64,000 nucleotides of DNA from DASZGL01 sp035938875 (GTDB lineage Bacteria > Chloroflexota > Dormibacteria > Aeolococcales > Aeolococcaceae): positions 3,472-67,471 of the forward strand of contig DASZGL010000041.1 in assembly GCA_035938875.1 (NCBI GenBank), given 5' to 3'. Position numbers and translations under genes: made by a program. Shown one piece after another: positions 8,816-17,651 of the stretch. Below the pieces are notes generated by a model. It was given only the letters and a program-made list of their open reading frames with translations. It made no database searches and was not told where the DNA came from. Within the stretch, counting starts at the first letter, position 1; each line of letters begins with the position of its first letter.

Positions 8816-9594
8816 GCCTCCTCGCTGTCGAGAACCTGACCGTGCGCTACGGGGGTGCGGTGCTGGCGCTCGACGACGTCAGTTTCGAGGTGCCCGAGGG
8901 CGGCGCGGTCGGCCTGCTCGGGGCCAACGGGGCGGGCAAGACCACAGTCCTCCGGGCGGTGTCCGGCCTGCTGCGCTTTCACAGCGGTGCCATCGTGCGC
9001 GGTTCGGTCACCTTCAACGGACGATCGATCGTCAACGCCGACGCTTCTCGGTTGGTCGCCGGAGGCATCGCCCAGGTGCTCGAAGGGCGGCGCATCTTCC
9101 GCGACCTCACCGTCGCGGACAACCTGCGCGCCGGCGGCTTCGCGACCTCGCAGCGCAGGGGAAGCCAGGACGAGGTGCGCGACCGTGTGCTCGAGCTCTT
9201 CCCCATCCTCGGCGAGCGACTCCACCAGTCGGCAGGGTTTCTCAGCGGCGGCGAGCAGCAGATGCTCGCCGTGGGCAGGGCGCTGATGGCCAGACCGCGG
9301 CTGCTCCTCCTCGACGAGCCATCCCTCGGACTGGCGCCACTGGTGGTTCGCCAGATCGGCAAGGTGCTGCAGGCGATCAACGGTGACGGCGTCGCCCTGC
9401 TGCTCGTCGACCAGAGCACCGCGCTGGCCCTCGAGGTGACCAAGTACGGCTATCTGCTCGAGACCGGGCACGTGGTGCATCAGAAGCCGACGGCGGACCT
9501 GCTCGCCGACCCGGCGGTCCGGGCGTCCTACCTGGGGACCGCGGCCGGCGACGAGGCGGTGCAGTCGCGCATCGAAGAGAGCGTGTCCCCGTGA
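8812..9594 (+). CDS. livF: Branched-chain-amino-acid-type ABC transporter ATPase (LivF-like)
   Basis: Cytoplasmic ATP-hydrolysing subunit of a LIV/HAAT-family importer. In its 260 residues: Walker A GANGAGKTT near residue 40, signature LSGGEQQMLAVGRALM near residue 143, Walker B LLLLDEPSLGLAP near residue 162, and a switch His/Gln region LLVDQS. The short length and the SLGLAP Walker B mark the LivF rather than the LivG type. It starts at the ATG at 8812 with AGGAG upstream. Its stop overlaps the GTG of the next ATPase. The transporter follows the hut genes directly, so histidine or a related amino acid is a reasonable substrate guess. Confidence 0.92.
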   Translation: MSLLAVENLTVRYGGAVLALDDVSFEVPEGGAVGLLGANGAGKTTVLRAVSGLLRFHSGAIVRGSVTFNGRSIVNADASRLVAGGIAQVLEGRRIFRDLTVADNLRAGGFATSQRRGSQDEVRDRVLELFPILGERLHQSAGFLSGGEQQMLAVGRALMARPRLLLLDEPSLGLAPLVVRQIGKVLQAINGDGVALLLVDQSTALALEVTKYGYLLETGHVVHQKPTADLLADPAVRASYLGTAAGDEAVQSRIEESVSP

Positions 9595-10373
9595 GCGAAC
9601 CGATCCTCGACGTCTCCGGGCTCACCCTGCGCTTCGGCGCGATCACGGCGTTTCAAGACATCACCTTCAGCGTCGCCGACAACGAGGTCTTCGCCATCAT
9701 CGGACCCAACGGCGCGGGCAAGACATCCCTGTTCAACGTGCTCTCGCGGGTCTACCGTCCCCAAGCGGGAACCGCGCGCTACCTGGGACGTGACCTGCTG
9801 TCGTTGCGGCCGGCACAGATCGCCGGCGCCGGTATCGCCCGCACATTCCAGAACCTCGGGCTCTTCGGACTGCTGACGGTTCTCGAGAACGTGCTCATCG
9901 GCCGGCACCACCTGATGCGCTCGGGGTCGATCATCGGCGGCGTCTATCTCGGCTACGCGCAGCGCGAGGAGAAAGTGCACCGCGCCGCGGCGATGGAAAC
10001 GCTTCAATTCGCGGGCATCGAGAAGTACGCGTCGACGCCCGTCGGACTGCTCCCCTACGGGATCCGCAAGCTGGTCGAGCTGGCTCGAGCGCTGGCCATG
10101 CAACCGCGTCTGCTGCTCCTCGACGAGCCGGTTGCAGGGATGACCGAGGCGGAACGCTGGCAGGTGACGGCGCTCATCCGGCGGATGCACACCGAGCGCA
10201 ACCTCAGCATCGTGCTCGTCGAGCACGACATGGGCTTCGTCATGAACCTTGCGCAGCGCGTCCTGGTGCTCGACTTCGGCCGGCGCATCGCCCTGGCCAC
10301 CCCAGGCGAGGTGCAGCGCAACCAGGCGGTGATCAGCGCCTACCTCGGTGAGCCGCTGGACGACACCGCATGA
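9591..10373 (+). CDS. livG: Branched-chain-amino-acid-type ABC transporter ATPase (LivG-like)
   Basis: Second ATPase of the importer, 260 residues. It has Walker A GPNGAGKTSLFN near residue 38, the GIARTFQN Q-loop, Walker B LLLLDEPVAGM and the EHDMGFVM switch region typical of LivG. The ABC signature is degenerate: where LSxGQ is expected, the protein reads LLPYGIRKLVELARAL, a variation common in this family. The GTG start at 9591 overlaps the livF stop, and the stop overlaps the livH ATG, so the subunits are translationally coupled. Confidence 0.92.
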   Translation: MSEPILDVSGLTLRFGAITAFQDITFSVADNEVFAIIGPNGAGKTSLFNVLSRVYRPQAGTARYLGRDLLSLRPAQIAGAGIARTFQNLGLFGLLTVLENVLIGRHHLMRSGSIIGGVYLGYAQREEKVHRAAAMETLQFAGIEKYASTPVGLLPYGIRKLVELARALAMQPRLLLLDEPVAGMTEAERWQVTALIRRMHTERNLSIVLVEHDMGFVMNLAQRVLVLDFGRRIALATPGEVQRNQAVISAYLGEPLDDTA

Positions 10374-11275
10374 CCGAGTTCCTCGAGTTCCTGTTCAACG
10401 GCATCGCCCTGGGCGGCATCTACGCCCTCATCGCCCTCGGCTTCACCGTCATCTATCGGGCCAGCTCGGTGATCAACTTCGCCCAGGGAAGCTTTCTCCT
10501 CCTCGGCGCCTACCTGGTCGCCTGGCTGCATGTCGACAAGGGCCTCCCCTTTGCCGTGAGCGTGCTCATCGCCATCGCCGTCACAGCGTCGGTCGGCGCG
10601 CTCTTCCAGATCGGAGTCCTGCGTCGCGTCACCGGCCAGCAGGTGTTCACCATCGTGATGATCACCATCGGTCTCAACGTTGTCCTGACGGCGTTGGTGC
10701 CGGCGGCGATCTCCAGCATCGGACAGAGCGGCAGCGATATCGGTGACCCGTGGGGCAGCTCGACGCTGGGCATCGGTGGCGTCACGTTGACCTACGTGAA
10801 GGTTTGGACGGTCATCACCACCCTCTTCGTGCTGCTGCTGTTCTTCCTCTTCGACCGCTACTCGCGGTACGGGCTGGCGATGCGCGCCACCGCGTCTGAC
10901 GAGGAGGCTGCGCTCGCCGTCGGCGTCCCCACCCGCCGGGTCAACGCGCTCGCCTGGGGGATCGCTGGCGCTGTCGCGGTCGTCGGCGGGTTCTTCCTCG
11001 CCGGCTTTCCCTCGCGCGCGGATCCTGTGCTCGGACTCGCTTCGCTCCGCGCCTTTCCCGCGATCATCCTCGGCGGCTTGGAGTCGCCCACCGGCGCGGT
11101 GGTCGGCGGCATGATCATCGGCGTCGTCGAGGAGCTCACCGCCGGCTATCAACCCAATCACGCGTCGTGGCTGGGCACCAACTTCTACATCGTCGCTCCC
11201 TACTTGGTGATGATCCTGGTCCTGATGGTCAAGCCGTACGGGCTGTTCGGTCAGCGACCGGTCGAGCGGGCCTGA
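10370..11275 (+). CDS. livH: Branched-chain-amino-acid-type ABC transporter permease (LivH-like)
   Basis: Membrane permease of 301 residues with about eight hydrophobic helices. The N-terminus (LFNGIALGGIYALIALGFTV) and the following VINFAQGSF segment are hallmarks of LivH. The EEAALAVGVPTRRVNALAWGIAG stretch near residue 177 is the EAA-type loop that contacts the ATPase. The start is the ATG at 10370 inside the livG stop. It pairs with the next gene to form the translocation pore. Confidence 0.93.
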   Translation: MTEFLEFLFNGIALGGIYALIALGFTVIYRASSVINFAQGSFLLLGAYLVAWLHVDKGLPFAVSVLIAIAVTASVGALFQIGVLRRVTGQQVFTIVMITIGLNVVLTALVPAAISSIGQSGSDIGDPWGSSTLGIGGVTLTYVKVWTVITTLFVLLLFFLFDRYSRYGLAMRATASDEEAALAVGVPTRRVNALAWGIAGAVAVVGGFFLAGFPSRADPVLGLASLRAFPAIILGGLESPTGAVVGGMIIGVVEELTAGYQPNHASWLGTNFYIVAPYLVMILVLMVKPYGLFGQRPVERA

Positions 11276-11276
11276 C

Positions 11277-12455
11277 GTGTCCGCCGCAGCCGCCAGCATG
11301 TCGAGCACTTCCCCGCCGCGCACATTCCCATGGCGCGCGGCGTGGCTGATTGCCGTGGCCGCGCTGATGCTCTGGTTCCCCTTCTCGCCGATGGCCACGA
11401 AGTTCTGGCTGGTCACCGCGGTGTTCATCCTCATCTTCGCCATCGGCGCGCTCGGCCTCAACGTGCTCACCGGGTACACCGGGCAGGTGTCGCTGGGACA
11501 CGCCTTCTTCATCGCCGTGGGCGCGTACACCGGCGCCTACCTCGGCGGTGTTGGCAGCCGCGACATCACCGGCCTGGGCCTGAGCGCGGCGATCTGGATT
11601 CCGGCGGCCGGCGTCATCGCCGCGTTGTGCGGACTCATCATCGGACCCACCGCGCTGCGCCTGCGCGGCCTCTACCTGGGCATCGTCACCATAGGGTTGG
11701 TCTTCATCGGCCAGCACATCTGGGTCAATGCCCCCCGGATCACCGGCGGACCCGGCGGACGCACCCTCCCCAGCATCACCTTCGGCAGCTTCGACCTGGG
11801 CCAGGATCAGACGATCGCAGGGATCACGTTCGACTCGAACGCGCTCAACTACTACCTCTGTCTGTTCATCCTCGCCGCGGCCATGCTGTTCGTGTGGAAC
11901 CTGGCCAGAACCCGCATGGGCAGAGCCATGCAGGCAGTCCGCGAGCGCGAGTTGGCTGCCAACCTCATGGGCATCAACCTGGCGCGCACCAAGATCACCG
12001 CCTTCGTGATCTCCTCGTTCCTCGCCGGCATCGCCGGCGCACTGTACGGCTCGCAGATCCACTTCGCCGCGCCCAACCCGCAGACCTGGGACCTCATCCT
12101 CTCCATCCAGTTCGTCGCCATCATCATCGTCGGCGGCGTTGGCACGGTGTCCGGTGCCCTGCTCGGCTCGATCTTCATCGGCGCCCTGCCTCAGATACTC
12201 AACAATTACGCCGGGTCGATTCCCTTCGGCCTGATCCAGACCACCGCCGGCGGCGGCGGCTACATAAGCTACGGTGACGCCGCGGCTGTCGTGTACGGAG
12301 TGCTCATCATCGTCTTCCTCATCGTCGAGCCCCGCGGGCTGGTCGGCCTCGCCGCCCGTGCCCGCCGCCTCGCCGCCAGGTATCGTTCAACGCGCGGTGC
12401 TCCACCGAGCGTTCCAAGCCAGCGTCCAGCATCCGCGGAGGAGGTAGTGAAGTGA
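11277..12455 (+). CDS. livM: Branched-chain-amino-acid-type ABC transporter permease (LivM-like)
   Basis: Second permease, 392 residues, with many hydrophobic helices, the LNVLTGYTGQVSLGHAFF motif typical of LivM and the AAA-coupling loop ELAANLMGINLARTKI. The GTG start lies one base after the livH stop. The C-terminal tail is Arg/Ala/Pro-rich and ends in the GTGA overlap with the binding-protein gene. Confidence 0.92.
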   Translation: MSAAAASMSSTSPPRTFPWRAAWLIAVAALMLWFPFSPMATKFWLVTAVFILIFAIGALGLNVLTGYTGQVSLGHAFFIAVGAYTGAYLGGVGSRDITGLGLSAAIWIPAAGVIAALCGLIIGPTALRLRGLYLGIVTIGLVFIGQHIWVNAPRITGGPGGRTLPSITFGSFDLGQDQTIAGITFDSNALNYYLCLFILAAAMLFVWNLARTRMGRAMQAVRERELAANLMGINLARTKITAFVISSFLAGIAGALYGSQIHFAAPNPQTWDLILSIQFVAIIIVGGVGTVSGALLGSIFIGALPQILNNYAGSIPFGLIQTTAGGGGYISYGDAAAVVYGVLIIVFLIVEPRGLVGLAARARRLAARYRSTRGAPPSVPSQRPASAEEVVK

Positions 12456-13762
12456 CAGTGACCGACAGACTGGTTCGTCTTCGGGGCTTGGGGGCAGCGG
12501 CGATCATCGCCGGGCTCGCGGCCTGCGGCACCAGTGGCACAAGTAACACCAGCAGTGGTGCCGCCGCGCTGAAGACCGGGCCTGGCATCGACACCGCGAC
12601 CAAGACGATCCATCTCGGGGTCCTGACACCACTGTCCGGCCCGGTGGCGGTCATCGGCAAGCCACTCACGCTCGGCCAGGAAACATTCTTCCAGCAGCTC
12701 AACGACAGCGGCGGCATCGAGGGCTGGAAGATCGACATCAAGGATCACGAGAAGGACACCAAGTACGATCCCCAGACTCAGGTCCAGCAGTACAACGCGG
12801 TCATCGACTCCGTTGCCTTCATCGCTCAGTCGCTGGGGAGCCCGACGACACTGGCAATCCAGCAGCTCGCCGACCAGGGCAAGGTGCTCATCGGCGCAGC
12901 GACGCAGTCGTCGAGCTGGGTGACCGACCCGGTCATGGCGGTGATCGGCAATCCCTATTCGATCGACATCGCCAACGGCATCGACTGGGTGGTCAACAAG
13001 CTGGGCAAGAAGAGCGCCAAGATCGCCATCGTCTACCAGAACGACGAGTACGGGCAGGACGGCCTTCGTGGCTACAAGGCGGCGCTCGACACCTATCACT
13101 TCAACGACGTCGGGCAGCTGACCTACGCCGCAACCGACACCTCGTTCACATCGCAGATCCAGGCGCTGGCGACAGCGGGCGCAGAGTACGTCTTCCTGGT
13201 TGCCACTCCGAGCCCCGCGGGCAAGCTGGTCGGCACCGGTGCCGCCCTGAAGTACCTGCCCAACTGGGTGTTCCAGGGTCCCTGCTGGTCCGGTCTGCTC
13301 ATGACCAGTGACGGGTCGGCGACGGGCAAGCCAACGCCGCTCAACAACCCGGCGATCACCTCGCACATCAACGTGCTCGGCTTCCAGGCGCAGTGGGGCG
13401 ATACCAGCGTGCCCGGCATGACCAAGTTCCTCGCCGACCACGACAAGTACGCGCCGACGCAGGTACCCGACCCCTACTACATGTACGGCTACGCGGAGGC
13501 GGAGATGGAGGCCGCGGTGCTCAAGAAGGCCATCGACAGCAACGACCTCAGCCGCCAGGGCATCCTCACCGCCAAGCTGAACACCGGCAAGATCACCTTC
13601 GGGGGCCTCACTCCCGACATCAACTACACGCCGCAGCTCGGCCCGGTCGCGGAGCAGACTGGGATCTCTGCGGTCGACATCACCGTCCCCGGGTTCCTCA
13701 AGATCATCCAGGCGCCGTTCCTCGGCGACGCTGCCAAGACACTGAAGTTCCCGGCAAGCTAG
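12452..13762 (+). CDS. ABC transporter substrate-binding lipoprotein (LivJ/LivK type)
   Basis: Extracellular ligand-binding component, 436 residues. A signal peptide ends in the lipobox GLAACGTS (Cys25), so it is a membrane-tethered lipoprotein. The mature part begins with IHLGVLTPLSGPVAVIG, the usual start of the periplasmic-binding-protein type 1 fold, and includes the IAIVYQNDEYGQDGL segment. The GTG start at 12452 overlaps the livM stop; a second GTG lies two codons on. It is the last gene before a strong terminator. Ligand specificity cannot be read, although histidine or urocanate would suit the neighbourhood. Confidence 0.92.
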   Translation: MTVTDRLVRLRGLGAAAIIAGLAACGTSGTSNTSSGAAALKTGPGIDTATKTIHLGVLTPLSGPVAVIGKPLTLGQETFFQQLNDSGGIEGWKIDIKDHEKDTKYDPQTQVQQYNAVIDSVAFIAQSLGSPTTLAIQQLADQGKVLIGAATQSSSWVTDPVMAVIGNPYSIDIANGIDWVVNKLGKKSAKIAIVYQNDEYGQDGLRGYKAALDTYHFNDVGQLTYAATDTSFTSQIQALATAGAEYVFLVATPSPAGKLVGTGAALKYLPNWVFQGPCWSGLLMTSDGSATGKPTPLNNPAITSHINVLGFQAQWGDTSVPGMTKFLADHDKYAPTQVPDPYYMYGYAEAEMEAAVLKKAIDSNDLSRQGILTAKLNTGKITFGGLTPDINYTPQLGPVAEQTGISAVDITVPGFLKIIQAPFLGDAAKTLKFPAS

Positions 13763-13781
13763 TTAGAACAACGGCACAACC

Positions 13782-13820
13782 AAAGGGGGTGCACCACGCA
13801 CGGTGCACCTCCTTTCTTTT
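13782..13820 (+). terminator. Rho-independent terminator of the hut/ABC operon
   Basis: A 14-bp stem (8 bp perfect GGTGCACC palindrome extended by GGG/TCC and AAA/TTT pairs, one G-T wobble) with a 6-nt ACGCAC loop, followed by CTTTT. It lies 20 nt after the binding-protein stop and is the clearest terminator in the window. Confidence 0.85.
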
Positions 13821-13873
13821 GAGGCCGAGACTGCAGCGCGAACAGGCAAAGCCCCGCGGCACCGCCTCCCCTG

Positions 13874-14296
13874 TCAGACCACGGTCAGCTTTACGTCGAT
13901 GTTGCCGCGGGTGGCGTTGGAGTACGGGCAGACCGCATGCGACGCAGCCACAAGCTGCTCAGCCTGCTCACGATCGATACGCGGCGCGTTGACGACAAGT
14001 TCAACCGCAAGTCCGAAGCCCGGGCCGGCGTCGAGAACACCAAGCCCGACCTTGGCGGTCACCGTGGAGTCGTCGGCGTCGAGCTTCATCCGCTGCGCCA
14101 CCCGCTTCATCGCACTGTGGAAGCAGCCCGCATAGCCGGCGGCGAAGAGCTGCTCGGGATTGGTTCCCGGCGTCCCCGGACCGCCGAGCTCCGGCGGAGG
14201 CACCAGGGTGACGTCGAGGTTGCCGTCCGAGCTGACAGAACGACCGTCGCGACCGCCGGATGCCGTCGCCTCGGCGGTGTACAGGACCTTGACCAC
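13874..14296 (-). CDS. ohr: Organic hydroperoxide resistance protein, OsmC/Ohr family
   Basis: Thiol peroxidase that reduces organic hydroperoxides in the cytoplasm. The 140-residue protein shows the two catalytic cysteines of the family, GYAGCFHSA near residue 57 and HAVCPYSNATRGN near residue 122, and the Ohr-style TNPEQLFAAG segment. The GTG start at 14296 is backed by GGAGGA 6 nt upstream. It converges with the transporter operon and shares its terminator region. No OhrR regulator is adjacent. Confidence 0.92.
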   Translation of the reverse strand: MVKVLYTAEATASGGRDGRSVSSDGNLDVTLVPPPELGGPGTPGTNPEQLFAAGYAGCFHSAMKRVAQRMKLDADDSTVTAKVGLGVLDAGPGFGLAVELVVNAPRIDREQAEQLVAASHAVCPYSNATRGNIDVKLTVV

Positions 14297-14373
14297 GCGC
14301 TCTCCTCCATGACGTCCCCAGGGGGTGAGGAGGCAATGTAGCAGCCGGCATCGCCACGACCGCCGCCGCGGCG

Positions 14374-16416
14374 TCAGGGCATCGCCGCCTCCGCCGCGTC
14401 GAGCTGCGTCCGCAGCGCGTCCGGGTCGCTGACCGGCGCATCGCAGACAAATCCGCGACAGACGTAGGCGGTGGCATGCCCACCGCGCGCGGGGCGATCG
14501 GCGAGCAGCGGCACCCCGTCTGCCTTCCCCCAGGCGAGTACCGACAGCGGGTCGAAGCGTCCGCGCACGACGCGCAGCAGCGCTTTGGTGTCGTCGGCGC
14601 CGGCGTCGCCGGTGATGGCCACTTCGCGGCCCGGTGACACCGCCCGCTGCAACGCCCAGGCGAGGTTGCCCAGGCTCAGCGGTGAACGCGACACCGCCTC
14701 GGCGAGCGGGCCGACGGCGCGCAACGCGGCGTCGCGCCAGCGGGTCTCGCCGGTCTGCGCAGCAAGGCGGAGCAGCGCATGCGCCGCCATCGACTGGCCG
14801 GCGGGAACGGCGTTGTCGTCGAGGGTGTGGGGACGGATGAGCAACGGCTCGCCGTCGATGGCCGTGTCGCAGAAGCCGGCACCGGGGTCCAGGTAGCGGC
14901 CGACGATGTCGTCGCAGAGTCTCTGCGCGCTGACGAAGTACGCCGCCTCCCCGGTGGCCTCGTACAGCGTCAGCAGGGCATCGGCGAGAAAGGCGACGTC
15001 CTCGAGGAAGCCTACGATCTTGGCGGTGCCGTCGCGCCAGGTGCGCAGCACCGTGCCGTCACGGACCAGCTCGCTCAACAGGAAGTCGGCGCATCGCCTG
15101 GCGGTTTCGATGTAGTCGTCCCTCTCCAGGACCGCGCCGACCTCGGCGAACGCCGCCAGCATCAGAGCATTCCATGAGGTGATCACCTTGTCGTCGCGCG
15201 CCGGGTGGACGCGTTGCTCGCGCGCCGCGTACAGCCGCTCTCTGATCGAGTCGACACGGCCGCGCAGTTCGCCGGCGTCGATGCGCATCGTCGCCGCCAC
15301 CTGGTCGAGCGCAAACGGCAGTGAGAGCACGGTGGTTCCGTGTTCGAAGTTGCCGCCTTCGACGACACCGAAGAGCCGCGCCGCGAGGGCTCCGTCGTCG
15401 TCACCGAGGACGTCGCGCAGCTGCTGCGGAGTCCACACGAAGAAGCTGCCCTCTTCGCCGTCGCTGTCTGCGTCCTGCGCCGAGGCGAAGCCGCCGCCGT
15501 CGAGCAGCATCTCGCGACGGGCGTAGTCGAGGATCTCCACCGCCACGCGCCGCCAACGCTCGTCACCGCTGAGCTGGTAGGCGTGCAGGTACACCGGCGC
15601 CAGCTGTGCGTTGTCGTAGAGCATCTTCTCGAAGTGCGGCACCGCCCATTGAGCGTCGACGCTGTAGCGGTGGAACCCGCCGCCCACCTGGTCGTAGACG
15701 CCGCCACGCGACATGCGGTCCAGCGTGATCTCCACCGCTGTCCACACCGACGTGTCGCGGTGTGCGGCGTACCAACGCAGCATCAGGTCGAGGGCAGCGG
15801 GATGAGGGAACTTCGGTGCGCCTCCGAAGCCACCGTAGCGACGGTCGGTCTGCTCGCCAAGACGGCGCACCGCGGTGTCGAGCTGAGCCGTCGACGGTTC
15901 CACGCCCTGCCTCAGCCGCGGTGGCGTCAGCGCCTGGCGCAGCTGCTCACCGGTGGCGTCGACGGCTTCACGGTTGTCGCGGTAGGCAGCGGCAGCGGCG
16001 CGGAGCACAGTGGGGAAGCCGCGCATGCCCATGCGGTCCTCCTTGGGGAAATAGGTTCCCCCGAAGTAGGGAACGCCGCGTGGCGTACAGAAGACAGTCA
16101 TCGGCCAGCCGCCGCGGCCGCTCATGGCGACCACCGCCTGCATGTAAACGCCGTCGACATCCGGCCGCTCTTCGCGATCCACCTTGATGCTGACGAAGAG
16201 TTCGTTCTGCAGCGCGGCGATCTCCGGGTCCTCGAAGGACTCGTGGGCCATGACGTGGCACCAATGGCAGGCGCTGTAGCCGACGCTGAGCAGCACCGGC
16301 CGGTCGAGGCGGCGCGCCTGGTCCCACGCCTCGTCGCTCCACGGCCACCAGTCCACCGGGTTGTCGGCGTGCTGCCGCAGGTACGGGCTGGTCTCAGCAG
16401 CGAGGCGGTTGGCCAC
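14374..16416 (-). CDS. DUF255 thioredoxin-fold / six-hairpin glycosidase-like protein (YyaL family)
   Basis: A 680-residue homologue of the YyaL/spermatogenesis-associated-protein-20 family. Residues 1-170 are the thioredoxin-like DUF255 domain, with SPYLRQHADNPVDWWPW at the start and the redox-type motif GYSACHWCHVMAHESF near residue 47. The rest is an alpha/alpha-barrel with GGVYDQVGGGFHRYSVD and HFEKMLYDNAQLA blocks. Family members are near universal but their reaction is not firmly known. The GTG at 16416 lies 6 nt after TAGCGT, supporting a leaderless start. Confidence 0.92.
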   Translation of the reverse strand: MANRLAAETSPYLRQHADNPVDWWPWSDEAWDQARRLDRPVLLSVGYSACHWCHVMAHESFEDPEIAALQNELFVSIKVDREERPDVDGVYMQAVVAMSGRGGWPMTVFCTPRGVPYFGGTYFPKEDRMGMRGFPTVLRAAAAAYRDNREAVDATGEQLRQALTPPRLRQGVEPSTAQLDTAVRRLGEQTDRRYGGFGGAPKFPHPAALDLMLRWYAAHRDTSVWTAVEITLDRMSRGGVYDQVGGGFHRYSVDAQWAVPHFEKMLYDNAQLAPVYLHAYQLSGDERWRRVAVEILDYARREMLLDGGGFASAQDADSDGEEGSFFVWTPQQLRDVLGDDDGALAARLFGVVEGGNFEHGTTVLSLPFALDQVAATMRIDAGELRGRVDSIRERLYAAREQRVHPARDDKVITSWNALMLAAFAEVGAVLERDDYIETARRCADFLLSELVRDGTVLRTWRDGTAKIVGFLEDVAFLADALLTLYEATGEAAYFVSAQRLCDDIVGRYLDPGAGFCDTAIDGEPLLIRPHTLDDNAVPAGQSMAAHALLRLAAQTGETRWRDAALRAVGPLAEAVSRSPLSLGNLAWALQRAVSPGREVAITGDAGADDTKALLRVVRGRFDPLSVLAWGKADGVPLLADRPARGGHATAYVCRGFVCDAPVSDPDALRTQLDAAEAAMP

Positions 16417-16422
16417 CCGATC

Positions 16423-16428
16423 ACGCTA
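16423..16428 (-). promoter_or_regulatory. Leaderless -10 box for the DUF255 gene
   Basis: TAGCGT on the minus strand, then GATCGG, then the GTG start. No Shine-Dalgarno sequence is present. Confidence 0.48.
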
Positions 16429-16456
16429 CCAGCGCGTACGCCGGTGGCGCAGTCGC

Positions 16457-17095
16457 CTACCTGGGCGCGACCACCAGCGTGTCGGCGATCTTGTCGTGCC
16501 AGCCCTGCTTGCGTGGATCCCATGCGGCCCAGGCGAGGCCGACGCCGAAGGGCAGCGAGGCGATGATGAAGCCGATGTAGCGCAGCACCAGGCGGCCGAT
16601 GGTCGGCCGGCCGCCGTCGACTACGCGCACCACGCGCAGGCGCAGCAGGAGCTGCCCAACGGTTCCCCCGTAGGTCCACCAGAGGAGCACGTAGTACACG
16701 CCGGTGATGAGAAACGGCCAGGGGCCGTCGACGGTGACCCCCGTTGTGTTCTGGTTGACCCCGTCGATGGTGCGCACCGTGGAGTCGATGTGGTAGCCGA
16801 TGCTGGCGAAGTGGCCCAGGATGAAGAGCACGGCGGTGAGGATCAGCGCGTCGATGAACCACGCCCCGAAGCGAATCCAGAACCCCGCGTAGACCAGGGC
16901 TGTCGAGGGCCCCGGCCGGGGGTCGATCGGCGCATAGCCATACGGGGGTGATGGCGGATACTCGGGCTGGGGATAAGGACGGATGCCATACCCGGTTGGT
17001 TGCTGCCCGGGCGGCTGAGCCGGCGGCTCAGATGGCGGTGAAACACCGGGCGGCGGTGGGACCGCGCCCCACGGCGGCGGTGGGGAGGGATCCAT
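16457..17095 (-). CDS. RDD-family membrane protein with proline-rich cytoplasmic head
   Basis: A 212-residue protein. Residues 1-65 are Pro/Tyr-rich and probably disordered. From about residue 70 there are hydrophobic segments of an RDD domain (FWIRFGAWFIDALIL, then LLWWTYGGTVGQLLLRLRVV, and RPTIGRLVLRYIGFIIASLP). The Arg of WIRFG and the GTVGQLLLRLRVV loop fit the family. RDD proteins are small transport-related or antiporter-like membrane proteins of mostly unknown function. The ATG is preceded by GGAG at 5-nt spacing. It is divergent from the CBS gene. Confidence 0.85.
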   Translation of the reverse strand: MDPSPPPPWGAVPPPPGVSPPSEPPAQPPGQQPTGYGIRPYPQPEYPPSPPYGYAPIDPRPGPSTALVYAGFWIRFGAWFIDALILTAVLFILGHFASIGYHIDSTVRTIDGVNQNTTGVTVDGPWPFLITGVYYVLLWWTYGGTVGQLLLRLRVVRVVDGGRPTIGRLVLRYIGFIIASLPFGVGLAWAAWDPRKQGWHDKIADTLVVAPR

Positions 17096-17140
17096 CGTTT
17101 CTCCAGTTGGCGGCCTGGTTCGCCGTCATCGTACGGGCGA

Positions 17141-17146
17141 TAGACT
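17141..17146 (+). promoter_or_regulatory. Putative -10 box for the CBS-domain gene
   Basis: TAGACT, 13 nt upstream of the ATG at 17160 in the 64-bp divergent spacer. It would leave a leader of only a few bases. Confidence 0.38.
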
Positions 17147-17159
17147 GGCCTGCGGTCAC

Positions 17160-17651
17160 ATGAGCGACACGAAGCACGCGTCCACGAACGGCACCGTCGT
17201 GGCAGATGTCATGACCCGCGAGGTGCTCACGGTGACCCCCGACCAGCCCGTCGACGCCGCCGTCGCGCTGATCGTCGAGCACCGTCTCACCGGTCTACCG
17301 GTGGTGACCGCGGACCGTCGCTGTGTCGGCATCGTCAGCGAGTCCGACGTGCTCGGCAAGCGCGGCCGGACCATCGGCAACATCATGACCACCGCGGTGA
17401 TATCGGTCGAGGAGGACGTCCCCCTCAGCGAGGCGGCGGAGATCCTGCTCACTCGCCGCATCCGCCACCTGCCCATCACCCGCGAGGGCAAGCTCGTCGG
17501 CCTGCTCACCCGCATGGATCTGCTCCGCTACTTCGCGCGGACGCACTGGTCATGCCAGTGGTGCGGTCACACAGAGCGCGGGCTGCGCCCACCCAACGCC
17601 TGTCCCTCTTGCGGCGCGCAGACGTGGCGTTTCACGGTGGAGGCGCGCTGA
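17160..17651 (+). CDS. Two-CBS-domain protein with C-terminal zinc ribbon
   Basis: A 163-residue regulatory protein. A CBS pair occupies residues 14-125 (VADVMTREVLTVTPDQP, then IMTTAVISVEEDVPLSEAAEIL and RHLPITREGKLVGLLTRMDLLRYF) and would bind an adenine nucleotide. After it comes a compact ribbon with CxxC pairs (CQWCGH and CPSCGAQTW), which should hold zinc and may bind nucleic acid or protein. The start is an ATG. Its 3' end overlaps the convergent propeller gene by 20 bp. The target is unknown. Confidence 0.88.
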   Translation: MSDTKHASTNGTVVADVMTREVLTVTPDQPVDAAVALIVEHRLTGLPVVTADRRCVGIVSESDVLGKRGRTIGNIMTTAVISVEEDVPLSEAAEILLTRRIRHLPITREGKLVGLLTRMDLLRYFARTHWSCQWCGHTERGLRPPNACPSCGAQTWRFTVEAR

